31,611 bases of DNA from JABEVB01 sp049965775 (GCA_049965775.1 JBMFVX010000021.1:1-31611), one strand, 5' to 3'; positions 12,101-19,376 are shown, numbered from the stretch's first letter. Translations and numbers: made by a program. The notes: generated from the letters alone by a model not told the origin.

Positions 12101-15100
12101 GGCAAATCGGCATCAATGCGCTGCACATCAATATCAACGGCTCGATCAGCAGCGGGCATATAACTAATGTAAACCTGCTGCTGGGAGGCAGCGCTCTTAG
12201 CGGGGCTATCACCAGCGCGCAAAGCACCGGGCAGAATGTGGATGTTACCGGATACATCAGTTCACTGGGCGCCAACCCGGCGGACATCAAAGCCACCTAC
12301 AGCCCGACGACCAACCAAATTACGATCACCAATATTCTTGCTTCGGGCGGAGGCTTTGTTTACCTCAATGGCGGAATTGCTAATTCCGGCGACGCCACCG
12401 GATCTATCAACGTCAACGCCGGCTTTGGCAACGTACAGATTACCAATGACAGCGGCGTCGGCGTGGTAGTCAACAACATTAATGCCGGCTCTGAAGCGCT
12501 AAGCGAAGTAAAAATCGTTGATCAATTCCAGCATGTCAACGGAAACAGCCCCCTTACCACCTGGTATGTTTACGATGTACTCCATGGCCTTAGCGTATAC
12601 AACAACACCAACGGAGCGACTGATCTTGCCGGTGCGGTGCAGGTGGCTGCCCCATCACAAACTGTCACTGCCAACGGCCTCACTACGAGCTACAATCCAC
12701 TCGCCGGTCTGGAATATCAGTTCAGCGTATCACGCAATATTTCACGCAGCACCGGCGGCGGCACCGTCAGCTATGATTGGTCATGGGATGGTGGCTGGAC
12801 AGAAAACTCCAGCGGTTACAAGGTTGGCAGCACCAGCGACCCGCTGTTTCAACAACAAATAAGCGGCCTGTTTACAAGTTACTATACCAATTCAGTCAGC
12901 ACCAACACCTCCGTAAATCTTGGCACGCCGCTTACCGCAGCCTCGCTCATTGCCGACGGCATGCCCGATAACGCCGACTATAACTTCCCAACAAATGGAA
13001 CCGTCACCGATATCGCCACCGCGCGGGTGGATGCCCCTATACCTATTAACTTTGTCGGCAGCCAAACGGGCATCATCAACATTACCTCAACCGGCGCCCC
13101 CATTGTGCTCAACGGACAGATTAACAATCCGGCCGGCAGCACCACTATCACGGCCATCGGCTCGACGATAACCGAGTCGCCCTCTGCTTCTATTGTCACC
13201 AACCAGCTTACTGTTAGCGGCGATTCAGGCGTGGGCACGGCTGCAACGCCCATTGGCATAAGGTTTGTCTCGCAGCTTAGCGGCGTGACGTTGCCGGCAG
13301 CCCCGTCGCTGAGTGCCGAGGCCATTACGGGCGGAGTATACGTAAACGTTGATTCTGCCGTGCCGGTGGTATATGCCAAGAGCAGCGGGGATGTTGTCAT
13401 AACGGCACAAGGCGACATAACCGCCGCTCCGGGCGGATCGGGCGTGCAGGGCGACAATGTCACACTCGTAAGCCAAACGGGCGGCATTGGCACGACCACC
13501 AGCCCACTCTCAGTGACCGTCAACGGTGTATTAACGGCCTCGGCAGCCAACAGCATCGCGCTTAGCAGTTCGCAGAATCTGGCAGTTAACGCGATCGTGT
13601 CGGTGGCAGGAGACGTATCGCTCAACGTCCAGGGCAATATCTACAATGCCAGCAGCGAAACGCCGGCACAAACGCTTAGTTCGTCACAGCTTAACGCCAT
13701 CTGGAACAGCTTGGGACTGCTGCAACCCGACAGCCCCACTGCCCCCAGCCCCATTGCGGTTTCCAATGCCATCAACCCATACCAACGCCTGGTGAATACC
13801 AACTATCAGTTGTATTGGCAGCTTTTGAGCCACGGCTCGGTCAACAACGGCAGCTTTACGCTCAGCCCCTCGGCGGTGACTTTGTACACGCCCGTGGCCA
13901 ATGCCGCCGGCTATACCGGCTCGGACGCTGCGCAACAATATGCGGCCAATAAGTACAATCAGGTGCTGAACTTCTTCCAGACGCAGTTCCCGGCGGGTGG
14001 CAGTTCGCCAAGCTACAGCAGTCTGCTGGGCACGGCCTACAATGCCGGGTTTAACTATACGGTCAATGCACAAGAACAGGCACAACTTGCGCCGGACTTC
14101 GTATGGACACAAGGCCTGCTAACCAACGTGCTTAATGCTTCAGCGTTCACACCGAGCGCATCCAACCTTGTCGGCCTTGCAACACCGAATGTATCGGGCC
14201 GCAATGTCAGTATCATAGCCAGCGGCAACATTGGCCAGCCGCTGAATCCGCTGGTGGTTTCGCAACAGGCTTTGGCGGCGCAGCCGCTGTCTGCCAGCGA
14301 CCTTAGCGCCATTGCGCTGGCCTATGCCCCAGGCGACATTATCATCACCGGCAACGTCAACCAGCAGCAGGGCACTATAACCATCAAGCAGTTCGCTCCG
14401 CTTTTTGTGCAGGCCACTGGCGATTTTACGGCCAATGCTCAGAACGGCCCGCTGTTTGTACAGGCGGCAGGATCGCTCAATTTACCGGCAAATGCTATTT
14501 CAACCCCAACCGATGCCCGCATCGCGGCCACACAGGACATTCTCGCCGCCGGTACGGGCAGCGAGTTTGTTTCGGCACGTCAAAACCTGTATCTGATTGC
14601 GGGTAACGGCAGCATCGGCACGGCTACGACGCCGCTGGCGGTGCAAACCAGCACCTTGGTGTCGGCTGGAGCCGGCCAGAACGTGTTCGTCAGCGCGGTG
14701 GGGGCCGGCAACCTGACACTTGGCGCGGCTTTTGCCGCCAATACACTTTCCATTACCGTGCCGGATGGCAATCTGCTGACTGAACCTTCCAGCAGCTACA
14801 GCGGTATCAACCTGGCCGCACCGACCATTGACCTCCAAATCCCCAATGGCAGCATTGGTAACAGCTCTACCAACCCGTTGCAGGTTAACGATGAGCCTGG
14901 TGCCTCTGTCGGGGCGCTCAACGCAGCCAATGTCGGCGGCGAAGTGGACATTTTTGACCCGCTTAGCAACACTCTCGGCGTCGGCAACATCAGTGCCGCC
15001 GGCCCCGTAAATATCACTTCCGCTGGCAATATTCAGCTTGGCTCGCTTGCAAGCAGCTATGTTAATGCGACCACCGCCACTTTTAACATTGCGGCGCTCG

Positions 15101-16065
15101 GAGCCATCAGTTCGGCATCCGCCGGCACGCTCAATCTCAGCGGCCCGGCAGGCTCGTTGACGACATTTTCAGCCGGCACGGGCATCGGCGCTGCGGCCAT
15201 ACCGCTGCTGGTCAAGTTGCCCGAGTTCAGCGCGGCGACAACCAATGGCGGTATTTACATTAACGATGAAGAATCGGTAACCATCCCCAATCTTTCCGCG
15301 CCCAATGGTGACGCGGCTATTTCAGTAACCGGTTCGTTGACCATCAATAACCTTAACGTCGGCGGCAACTTGAGCCTCAGTGCGTCGAGCGGCAACATCA
15401 CGCTTGGCAACATCAACGTAACCAACAGCCTTAATCTCCATGGGCAAAACATTACGGCGGTGGTTCACCAAACCGGAGAACCGCAGCCGCTGGTGGCCAA
15501 TATTGGCGGCTTTAATGGCGGCGTAGCCAACAGCATCAACCTGACGATTTTTGCGCCGTCGGTGATTTTCAGTTCACTTGATTCTGCCAACACTCAGTTG
15601 ACGCTCAGCAGTAACCTGGTGCAGGTGCTCCACGGCGATGCGCCAGGTTCGTTGGCTATTAACACACCTGCTGAAACACTGCTGCTCAATAACACGCCGC
15701 AGCCCCTGCTGCCGGTCAATGTACAACTCTATCAGCCGGGCGGTATTTTTAATCTGGCGCTTAGCCCCGGGTACGTGCAGACCGACGCGTATGTGCTGCA
15801 TTATCAAAGCGGCTGGGAAGATGTACTGCTAAGCTACATCGGCTCGCATAACGACACCGACTTTGCTTTCGTGGGTGGTTCGATTGTCCGTGACGGGGTT
15901 CGGGTGCAAACCACACCGTTTAATTTGCAGAAAGACAAACTTATTTATATTCTACCGCCGCAAAGCCTGCCCGGACTGGCTGGCCTGAGCATCAGCCCGC
16001 GCGGCGGTGTAAACGTTGGATTTGTGCCTGCACGCGGCAATAAACATTCGTCGGGGAATTCATGA
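169..16065 (+). CDS. Giant TpsA-type two-partner-secretion exoprotein (filamentous haemagglutinin-like adhesin), about 5,298 aa
   Basis: Predicted secreted surface adhesin exported through the TpsB pore encoded next to it. From the ATG at 169 the protein starts with a basic, hydrophobic signal peptide (residues 1-40, cleavage expected after AWA). A haemagglutination-activity/TPS domain follows, with the motif DPQGMIVGAGGTVNVG from residue 131, the counterpart of NPNGI in the family. Most of the rest is a long Ala/Gly/Ser/Thr/Asn-rich beta-helix built from modules of the type NTTxAYIxxxxI followed by glycine-rich strands; more than twenty are recognisable by eye between about residues 600 and 3000. 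Asn/Ser/Asp-rich linkers lie near residues 2690-2770 and 3185-3208. A non-repetitive insert rich in aromatic residues and Gln lies near 4505-4660. I see a single cysteine, Cys2111. The frame is open back to a TTG at 19, but the Shine-Dalgarno at 154-160 favours 169. The ligand is unknown. Confidence 0.9.
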   Translation: MQFATVLLRSATRRTRFNRAARLAAAASAATFGSTVAAWAGSNFITPDGRTQTQLQNNGNTTTITTRTIAGGDAFNSFGNFTVGSGHTVNLVVPTGTSHLVNLVWDSPVLINGVLNSLDGGHIGGNVVFVDPQGMIVGAGGTVNVGSLTAISASASFMNTLLNQAGKIDPAAASQLLSGTAPLSHDGSVVIAGRINAASAVNLDAANVIVARAATLNVADAARLQKAFFNATVNTQGLQQGSQVVDANGVINIVGAQSVQVAGKLHAGGAVGGTVAITGRQVELTASARVDASGAHGGGSIFIGGGPHAPGAMAAARQVTVAPGAQISANATDHGNGGHVVLWSDNGTTFAGTINARGGPQGGNGGFVEVSARQGLAMLGAVNTTAPRGAMGTLLLDPTDLYIVSNSSPGDEPLGNSAPQLPYSQDASSTTSTVSVAELQALGDTNITLQASDAITIGDSAGDATDLNLAATLKTGTLTLEAGTNSGSSPANGTGNIIFNAGSSIETGGGAVVLHAGITSPTGSDTGSSGTVTLGSISTNGGSLTVDAAGAITLPQGASINTQTSANTVASGGAVDLESIQSQTSDFSSSTTGITINGGIAGGDITLNANASAKFDFLDSSQSVTSYALSNIFGGVDAVPLPAVQTTGSATVTIGSTAVLVGGAINATAQTTELSSFNNSSHVEAPVLYGDVSGTATATVASGAHITADTSLNVSAINNDTLNITAYSVSNASFQKFAAALAYGQANIQSTASVAGGAVINTPNAANVSVIANNNNAFTVQAFSTSTSSGNVGIAAAISVLNTNASAFLGTNLGTQNTPVGNVQVLAADITSQETNWSSAGAGSSISASNFLSDNNSVFDYLSQYLTSTASSAAGSVATDSGSGGSSSNIQIGASVSVAVVHQGATADIATDSSNTANTAPTIKASGNVTVHADTSITGVQDYADANSTAEAEKQQNGQTQSGNQIAVTAAIALGFHYNTTEAYIGDGVNITAANVGINAYTYVPATVTWNQWSGFSSITSGLQSYQGKLNGNLGAEGQVFTSYAGAAASGSSAGGSGSGSSSSTALAGAVDLFDINDTTKAYIGRNASITSTATGETTATDSNGQSYSWQTALNWNENPLDTSGNNTTLDFAGPVTVSAQNFTQSINMAGNPISIGLSAPSLGTSSSGNGTGIGGGFTIIYYGNTTEAEIGSLTQVTLANSGSAGLSVTADGVDQAVDISPSAGSGSSIAGNGIVSFTDVENTTQAAISNAATVSAAAVNIGSVESLAVWDGAGAISAGQTAGVGIAIAANYLNTSTSSFIGDNSTFFGGSDVSGGGQVDANTLSVTAITSGQAGALGVSGAKASSSSDQDESSSSGPGFIGSAKNWISGKFSSLTDSAAGTVNGARISVGSAIQNIPLLSSISGYILPSQNVQAQSQDPGADSSSYSVAVAGSVTANVTMLNTQAYLDGVTLNALATGAVNPTVEAANYTGLISASGGAAFVSAGSSSSSATGVAGAVAFGLIDNTTDAYIQNSSLTNADNVNVESLAGGFEATVGLGLAVNTGSSDSNTSVTLSISVPVITNTTDAWIQNSTLLSRAGDVNRAVNVTAYDQTLFGAGGGSFYGGSLDQTGVGAAFTVSVIDNQTNAYLAGVIADGGINGNQNYDSLTVQGLDAANIISGAVTGGGSENGLSISGAFDANYIGSSLGASIGSYTPNGGSAVNSNISTTGAVTVNSEGVSTSDSTAQPYNTILGNIAGGSYNSNLSGLNLNANLGGTNSLPLGTANEIIGVSAAIAVGGNSAGLSLTGNIINDSYTAYIDQATINAGGKVSVTATDNSTIIGFSVGGGVATEGFTGLGSLEGNQIADTTSASIGSTADTSNLTSVTSSGLDVAGSNDAAIWALAGNVGYGSETAIGASIGYNGTDDSSSATIANATINNGSQDATVHATSGSSINSLEIAGGVGGDAAIDGAVGVNLTLDKTTATVSSSNVTTGTLSVKADDPNAQIKAAAGALGVSSDVGVGVGIVISDIGNSLSATISGSAINALTSTEVIASSGGYIGSIGAAVAGSGSVAVNFANSSNNIGNSVTAGISDSSQNNAGNTTTVSATDTSTIKSLAGGLAISGDAAACVATAINRVGTTVHAYIHGASSGTSPIWLARDVTTNASSNATIDSLAAGVGASAGVGATGSIAINILTNSATADIDNNAQVTAMDNVGVIALNQNTIQDVAGALAIGASGAGVGLSTAVNYIGGSTAAFVSGSGTAVNALAQNASDTLTVDTGHLQSDPSAGNFSALQQLPGDFTAQGAPSLTENTQGVTGLAINAEQSNTLTQLAFTGALAFDPLGSAAVAGTIDVNVMSGSTDAYINQASINQQTSLTLPGNVTVDLTPGANQQVNVTASTHDYGGGLVLGLAGGATSAAVALTVGVNAFTAQTYAYATGSNISAKQAININAVSSQDAVGLAAGLSAAIAGVSGTAVVNYFSADTQAYSYGGSLNGGALTIAATSRNSATLVSAAAAGGVVGASGVGLIAINKDNTQAFLGQAGQVTTVTTAGAINVTAASSTTMNALDASVGVGGLGFAGMLTVGQSSNTTTANIVSTNIDENTGDPQAAGVNVQATDTLTVQSYAGALGGGGTAGVGGGINVIDISSAVNAGIADSNMKVAGAVAVQATSNRNVQVVTATAGLGGLAGVAGSAGVVVIDGGTPGSDGGYLSTAQGNDSSSISGMNSETNQNFSGNANHSNLNDANGNGLAGNSNSSSNLLDSNGNDVSSSISGPSQQQTSLYGGSGNGTTASIVGGSINAGSVSVNAADNTAIDNISGAVGVGGSVGFGSAIAVTELSGVVSASIQNATINAASVQVSALEAPLSTGFVGQTIQTDAYAGGGSLFVGFGAGVAVGIDNTEVTSSISGNINGNSSVAMTLASHDNSTLSVKSYGFAGGIGALGASISVAHKTSTVKASVGSGSYIQNVASLGLTATDGGYVDASATAGAVGVVSGNASYANAQDTADIEALVNGGTSNSAPTKLNLGSGGLSLTAADTPSASANSFGVSVGVGAGLGASIATAKVSPTVTASSGNYVQINSPGGLTLSAGTYTPASGSAAYANTVAGSGGLLLGADASVSTATDSSEITAQTGAYNTLPLGAISIQAFSNSGTDAQSTGVAVGGLALGASASTATSNGVITAAIGQYNNNTTAVITPGNAIGDGDSDNDSDAGTGSDSGDVNDATPAAPPNNPSITVQATANDNNTAGATAGAGGVIAGDVVVATTNDSAGVSSSVGANSTLVGGTITLTAGHNTQFFADSNSVNASALGASGASAVNNLSGVTSANVGSNTALDASGNLTITASNNDTENNSNGATDSAKAAGGGIANGSAVTDNNTFTEQALVNINSGDLLIAGTDPFSNPGSLTIAADNTINAQDSISLVTGGLLQGAAAVSTVNATETDNVSIGDNTNLISNGTVSVGTYSNDAVTGSAYSSTWGLAGVGASTSNVTVSADQNVTLGSNVGVLGYAGVSLTAGMGPGGQISNAAPDAIAQSYVSGLIAIPIVQANATANRSSTLSTGTGDAINSGGDLTLGAYRGPQSAQTDGTAYGFEAGFVPVIVYSNNAVNNGNGTIDLAGEFTAGYFYNQTINITPSGSTVAVNEVSGAPLVYQINTAFNPDNYLTALTQNDPSLLAQELTTVSTGTVTAVDLGPLYAAPGNVILHASQITGSGQVAAHGNASINVNNTSDAYLLFDGATIPDTTGGQILYTGVAANVPLDVTKSATGAGVRSAINIISTSTDPVGTSPIVGSPAPGLAFIVQNTISNIGGLVSITNDGGSLFQTGTAQIAGEQILENIPNGSLFVNTPTVDYNASGQSPYNEWLGYLAPSTPDLAAAYIANSAFSGSNYSSSSAFTYFLLGSITEGNIGNLSPSHEIFPILGNAVPGIAGDNSYNTAQSVGASVGTGAYLFSTLGSPAYTVYYPEVPILNLRPSQNSFPSGYATNDASSSVLVGGQIGINALHININGSISSGHITNVNLLLGGSALSGAITSAQSTGQNVDVTGYISSLGANPADIKATYSPTTNQITITNILASGGGFVYLNGGIANSGDATGSINVNAGFGNVQITNDSGVGVVVNNINAGSEALSEVKIVDQFQHVNGNSPLTTWYVYDVLHGLSVYNNTNGATDLAGAVQVAAPSQTVTANGLTTSYNPLAGLEYQFSVSRNISRSTGGGTVSYDWSWDGGWTENSSGYKVGSTSDPLFQQQISGLFTSYYTNSVSTNTSVNLGTPLTAASLIADGMPDNADYNFPTNGTVTDIATARVDAPIPINFVGSQTGIINITSTGAPIVLNGQINNPAGSTTITAIGSTITESPSASIVTNQLTVSGDSGVGTAATPIGIRFVSQLSGVTLPAAPSLSAEAITGGVYVNVDSAVPVVYAKSSGDVVITAQGDITAAPGGSGVQGDNVTLVSQTGGIGTTTSPLSVTVNGVLTASAANSIALSSSQNLAVNAIVSVAGDVSLNVQGNIYNASSETPAQTLSSSQLNAIWNSLGLLQPDSPTAPSPIAVSNAINPYQRLVNTNYQLYWQLLSHGSVNNGSFTLSPSAVTLYTPVANAAGYTGSDAAQQYAANKYNQVLNFFQTQFPAGGSSPSYSSLLGTAYNAGFNYTVNAQEQAQLAPDFVWTQGLLTNVLNASAFTPSASNLVGLATPNVSGRNVSIIASGNIGQPLNPLVVSQQALAAQPLSASDLSAIALAYAPGDIIITGNVNQQQGTITIKQFAPLFVQATGDFTANAQNGPLFVQAAGSLNLPANAISTPTDARIAATQDILAAGTGSEFVSARQNLYLIAGNGSIGTATTPLAVQTSTLVSAGAGQNVFVSAVGAGNLTLGAAFAANTLSITVPDGNLLTEPSSSYSGINLAAPTIDLQIPNGSIGNSSTNPLQVNDEPGASVGALNAANVGGEVDIFDPLSNTLGVGNISAAGPVNITSAGNIQLGSLASSYVNATTATFNIAALGAISSASAGTLNLSGPAGSLTTFSAGTGIGAAAIPLLVKLPEFSAATTNGGIYINDEESVTIPNLSAPNGDAAISVTGSLTINNLNVGGNLSLSASSGNITLGNINVTNSLNLHGQNITAVVHQTGEPQPLVANIGGFNGGVANSINLTIFAPSVIFSSLDSANTQLTLSSNLVQVLHGDAPGSLAINTPAETLLLNNTPQPLLPVNVQLYQPGGIFNLALSPGYVQTDAYVLHYQSGWEDVLLSYIGSHNDTDFAFVGGSIVRDGVRVQTTPFNLQKDKLIYILPPQSLPGLAGLSISPRGGVNVGFVPARGNKHSSGNS

Positions 16066-17735
16066 ATCATCATCAATTGACGCGCAGACCGAAAATGCGC
16101 CTGCCGCGCCGGTTTGTTATCGGCCGATCGGCGGCTCTTGCCGTCGGTGCCGCTTTGACGGCAGCACCGACCATACGGGCAGCCACGTTCGTACCACCCA
16201 ATCTTAACCCGGGTGCATTGCAGCAACAGACGCTTAAGCACAAACCCGCGCCGGCGCCAGCTTCGCAACCCGCCGGTCCTGTGTTGTCCGGCCAGACGCC
16301 ATCTACCCAGCCGACAATTACCAAAGGGGGTCCGGCATTCACGCTAAGCCGCATTGCGTTTTCTCATTCACAGTTTTTAAAGCCTGCACAGCTCCAACGT
16401 TTGGCCCAACCCTATTTGCACCATCCCATTCACCTTGGAGACCTGCAGAAGCTCGTGGCCCAGGTTAACGCGCTGTATTTAAAAGAGGGGTATCTCACGG
16501 CCCGGGCTATTTTGCCCCCGCAGAAAATTACCGGCGGGCTGGTGCGCATAGAGTTGGTTGAAGGCAAACTCGGCGAGGTAACGCTCAAGGGCAACAGCGA
16601 CACCTGGCCCAACTATGTGCTCAGCCGTCTACCGCTCAAACCAGGTCAGGTCGTCAACGACCGCGAACTGGCCCAATCGCTTAACTTCTTTAATCGTACC
16701 AATTCAGTGCAACTCAAGGCCGCGCTGCAGCCCGGAAAAACCTTCGGCCTTACCAATATCCTGCTCTACGCGCAGGAACCGCGCCGCCTTACGCTTGATT
16801 TGGATGTTGATAACTACGGCAACCCGGCCACCGGACGCCTTGAAGGCAGCGAATACCTTAATGTATACAGCCCGCTTAAGCTTGATGACCGCATCAACCT
16901 CTACAGCGTGCAATCGCAGGGCGGCATAGACAACAGCCTTTCTTACAGCATACCCATTACAACATTTGGCACACGCATCGGAGCCAGCTACGAATTCAGC
17001 AATATTCATATTGTCAATGGGGCCTATTCGGGCATTGACGTAAGGGGCCGGTCGTGGCAGGCGGATGGCTCGCTCACCCAGCCGTTGCTGGCGACGCAGC
17101 ATTGGTACATGCAGGCGGGCTTTGACTATTCGTACAACAGCTCGCACACGCTGGTGGGCGGCCTAGACCTTGGTCCCACCAACGTAAGCCGCGAGAGTCT
17201 GGGCCTTACCATGCAGGGCAACTTCAGTCGCGGCGCGCTGTCGCTTATTCAGACCATCAGTTATTCACGCGGAGCCGACCCGCTCGACAACGTGCAGCAC
17301 CCATTTATTTATAATGGCAATTTCTACGGCTTTTTTGATTTTACGCCCCAGGTATACGCCAGCCTGCTTAGCGGCTGGCAGTATACGCCCACCAACGGCG
17401 TCTCGCCGGTCGAACTTTTTCAGATGGGCGGCCCGTATTCGGTTCGCGGGTTTAGCACCGATGGCATCACCGGCGACAGCGGCTTTTTCTCGCAGCTTGA
17501 ACTGCACTACCGCGCCACAAGCTTTGCCGATGCCTATGTGTTTTATGACGGTGGTGTGCTGTTTTCGCAGTACCCGACCGAACAGCACGAGCAGGCCATG
17601 GGCTTGGGTGCCCGTTGGACTTTTTTTAAAAATCACATCACGGCCAATACCTGGATTGGCTTTCCATTCAACCGCGTACTGCCCGACCAGCAGCCTTACA
17701 TCATCGGCGCGCAGCTTGTGTTTCATTTGCCGTAG
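16062..17735 (+). CDS. TpsB-type outer-membrane transporter (ShlB/FhaC/HecB family), partner of the giant adhesin
   Basis: Predicted to recognise the TPS domain of the upstream exoprotein in the periplasm and thread it across the outer membrane. The 557 residues contain a signal peptide (1-40, cleavage after IRA), a Pro-rich linker (about 60-90), two POTRA domains (about 92-168 and 169-240) and a 16-stranded-type barrel (about 241-557). POTRA1 carries the familiar stretch LYLKEGYLTARAILPPQ. The L6-loop hallmark VRGF is at residues 461-464 and YVFYDGG, the following barrel-strand motif, comes about 40 residues later. The length is usual for the family. The ATG overlaps the tpsA stop as ATGA, so the two genes should be translationally coupled in an A-then-B operon, the order seen in fhaB-fhaC. 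Confidence 0.95.
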   Translation: MNHHQLTRRPKMRLPRRFVIGRSAALAVGAALTAAPTIRAATFVPPNLNPGALQQQTLKHKPAPAPASQPAGPVLSGQTPSTQPTITKGGPAFTLSRIAFSHSQFLKPAQLQRLAQPYLHHPIHLGDLQKLVAQVNALYLKEGYLTARAILPPQKITGGLVRIELVEGKLGEVTLKGNSDTWPNYVLSRLPLKPGQVVNDRELAQSLNFFNRTNSVQLKAALQPGKTFGLTNILLYAQEPRRLTLDLDVDNYGNPATGRLEGSEYLNVYSPLKLDDRINLYSVQSQGGIDNSLSYSIPITTFGTRIGASYEFSNIHIVNGAYSGIDVRGRSWQADGSLTQPLLATQHWYMQAGFDYSYNSSHTLVGGLDLGPTNVSRESLGLTMQGNFSRGALSLIQTISYSRGADPLDNVQHPFIYNGNFYGFFDFTPQVYASLLSGWQYTPTNGVSPVELFQMGGPYSVRGFSTDGITGDSGFFSQLELHYRATSFADAYVFYDGGVLFSQYPTEQHEQAMGLGARWTFFKNHITANTWIGFPFNRVLPDQQPYIIGAQLVFHLP

Positions 17736-17781
17736 CCGCATGACACTGATGCGAGATGGCGCATATTTAACAAACGGCCGC

Positions 17782-17801
17782 CTGCATATCAAAATATGCG
17801 G
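17782..17801. terminator. Weak hairpin between convergent genes, possible bidirectional terminator
   Basis: GCATAT at 17784-17789 and ATATGC at 17794-17799 form a 6-bp stem around CAAA; it extends by two pairs (one G-U) to 17782 and 17801. It sits in the 105-base gap between the tpsB stop and the stop of the leftward yceI gene. There is no T-run on either strand, so it is not a textbook intrinsic terminator. Confidence 0.25.
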
Positions 17802-17840
17802 CATCGGGGCAGGCGAAGCTCTATGCCCACGGGCTATCGT

Positions 17841-18659
17841 TTACTTGCGGGCTGTGGCCAATGCCACCGGCACGCGATGCATCGTAAGATTAAACGTTAT
17901 TCGCACGCGGTTATGCCCGCGAATCAGGCCAAAAAAAGCCGTGGGCGGTGTTACGCCGTAGTCGCTCATAAGCACCTGGCTGGCGGCATGCACGTTAAAG
18001 CTTCCCGCCGGGCCGGGCGTGATGATGAGGTGGCTAAGCAGCTTGCGCGTGACGCCCGCCAAAGTCAGGCGTCCCTCCACCTTAAGATGAATGATAAGTT
18101 GCCCGCTTTTAACATCGCGATCAATGCTCACCGCCGTTACCCGCCGGAACTGGTAGCGTATGAACGGATGCTGCCTGGCTTTCAGCGCTGCCCACATGTC
18201 GTGGTTCATTCCCGAGTTGCCGCCATCGAGCGAATACACCGGAATTGACAGAGTGGCAATGGGCGCGTTGGCCAGCGGCAACACGGGTGGTTTTTGGGAA
18301 TGTAATGCACGGTGTCGCGCCACGCGCAGCCAGCGGGCCAGGGTTGTGCCCTTGACCGCGAGCGATACGCGAGTGGTTACGGCTTTGCTGACGCTTGACC
18401 ACGAGCTAAGAGTGGCATTGCCCCTTAATGTCACCCGGCTGGGAGCTTTGCCTGCAAACTCGATGGACACCGGCAGGGCGGCCGACACATTGGCCGGTCC
18501 GGGCGCTTTGGCCGGCGGTATTGGAGCCGTTGCCGAGGCAAATGTTACGCGCGGCCCAAGCCCAATCATCAGCAACAAGCTACCGAAGGCGATCGTGCGC
18601 CACTGCGGCAGCACGATCAGCCGCCCACGATGCCAGCCAATGCGGAGGCCGAGATTCAT
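17841..18659 (-). CDS. YceI-family periplasmic protein, distal copy
   Basis: YceI proteins are exported lipocalin-like beta-barrels that bind polyisoprenoid or other amphiphilic lipids; the ligand here is unknown. The 272-residue product has a basic start and a hydrophobic segment (about 22-42) typical of a signal peptide or anchor, an Ala/Pro-rich linker to about residue 60, then the YceI domain to about 258. Visible family signatures are the central MNHDMWAALKARQHPFIRYQ (151-170), the strand EGRLTLAGVTRKL (about 195-207) and the C-terminal SDYGVTPPTAFFGLIRG (232-248). Its ATG overlaps the stop of the upstream yceI gene (ATGA, 18656-18659), so the pair should be co-translated. A longer linker and lower conservation than its neighbour suggest an old tandem duplication followed by divergence. 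Confidence 0.8.
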   Translation of the reverse strand: MNLGLRIGWHRGRLIVLPQWRTIAFGSLLLMIGLGPRVTFASATAPIPPAKAPGPANVSAALPVSIEFAGKAPSRVTLRGNATLSSWSSVSKAVTTRVSLAVKGTTLARWLRVARHRALHSQKPPVLPLANAPIATLSIPVYSLDGGNSGMNHDMWAALKARQHPFIRYQFRRVTAVSIDRDVKSGQLIIHLKVEGRLTLAGVTRKLLSHLIITPGPAGSFNVHAASQVLMSDYGVTPPTAFFGLIRGHNRVRITFNLTMHRVPVALATARK

Positions 18660-19363
18660 GGCTTCGCCTTTACCTTCACGGGAGCAAGGTTCCAGGTTGC
18701 GTGAACTGTTATGGTGTTGCCCGAGCGAATGATGCCCAGCATGGCCGTTGGCGGATCTACCTTGTAATCGGTCATTTTAAGCGCGGTTTTAACGGCAAGC
18801 TGCAATCCACCGTTAGGCAACACCGTGACACGCAGGGTCAGCGGCACAACTTTATTGACGCCATTCACGCGCAGCATACCGGTGGTGTCGAACGTATAGG
18901 CCCCGCCGGCGGCCGTGGGCGATGTTTTGAGCGTTGCGGTTTTAAGCGTGTACCGAATTGCCGGGTGGCGATCTTTATGCAGGGCATCGTACATGGTGCT
19001 GTCCATGCCGCTGCCTTCACTGCTTTTTAGGTCTACAACGGGAAGCACCAGTTTAATGGCGGCTATACCCGGCGTGCCGCCGGCGGTAAAACTGCCCGTG
19101 GTTTTGACAGAACCCTGCATCACAGTGCTTTTTGCCGACCAATCATGCAAGGTGGAAGTGCCATCAATTACCAGCTTGCTGCCGTCCGCCGGCAGGTAAG
19201 TGGTTGTATGGGCAGCGGGCGCTGCGGCAGGCGCCGGCGCGGCTGTGAGCAGGCCGCCAAGCAGGCAGGCGGCCACACCGACCCAAACGCGGGCGGCCGC
19301 CCTCACACGGCCGCCCCACGCTGAAAACACCAAACAACCCTGCTGTACAAATCGTGCGTTCAT
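18656..19363 (-). CDS. YceI-family periplasmic protein, proximal copy
   Basis: The 235-residue protein has a signal peptide (about residues 20-48, Ala-rich with cleavage near APAAA) and a full YceI domain (about 54-226). The family core is clear: LVIDGTSTLHDWSAKS (64-79), DSTMYDALHKDRHPAIRY (121-138), GMLRVNGVNKVVPLTLRV (162-179) and KMTDYKVDPPTAMLGIIRSG (196-215). The frame runs further upstream into the porin gene, but the ATG at 19363 is preceded by a GGCGAGGTG-type ribosome site and gives a normal signal peptide. It lies only 13 bases after the porin stop, so the porin, this gene and the second yceI form one leftward operon. Role by family knowledge: periplasmic lipid binding or envelope stress; the physical link to a porin suggests an outer-membrane-related job. 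Confidence 0.88.
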   Translation of the reverse strand: MNARFVQQGCLVFSAWGGRVRAAARVWVGVAACLLGGLLTAAPAPAAAPAAHTTTYLPADGSKLVIDGTSTLHDWSAKSTVMQGSVKTTGSFTAGGTPGIAAIKLVLPVVDLKSSEGSGMDSTMYDALHKDRHPAIRYTLKTATLKTSPTAAGGAYTFDTTGMLRVNGVNKVVPLTLRVTVLPNGGLQLAVKTALKMTDYKVDPPTAMLGIIRSGNTITVHATWNLAPVKVKAKP

Positions 19364-19376
19364 TGAACACCTCGCC

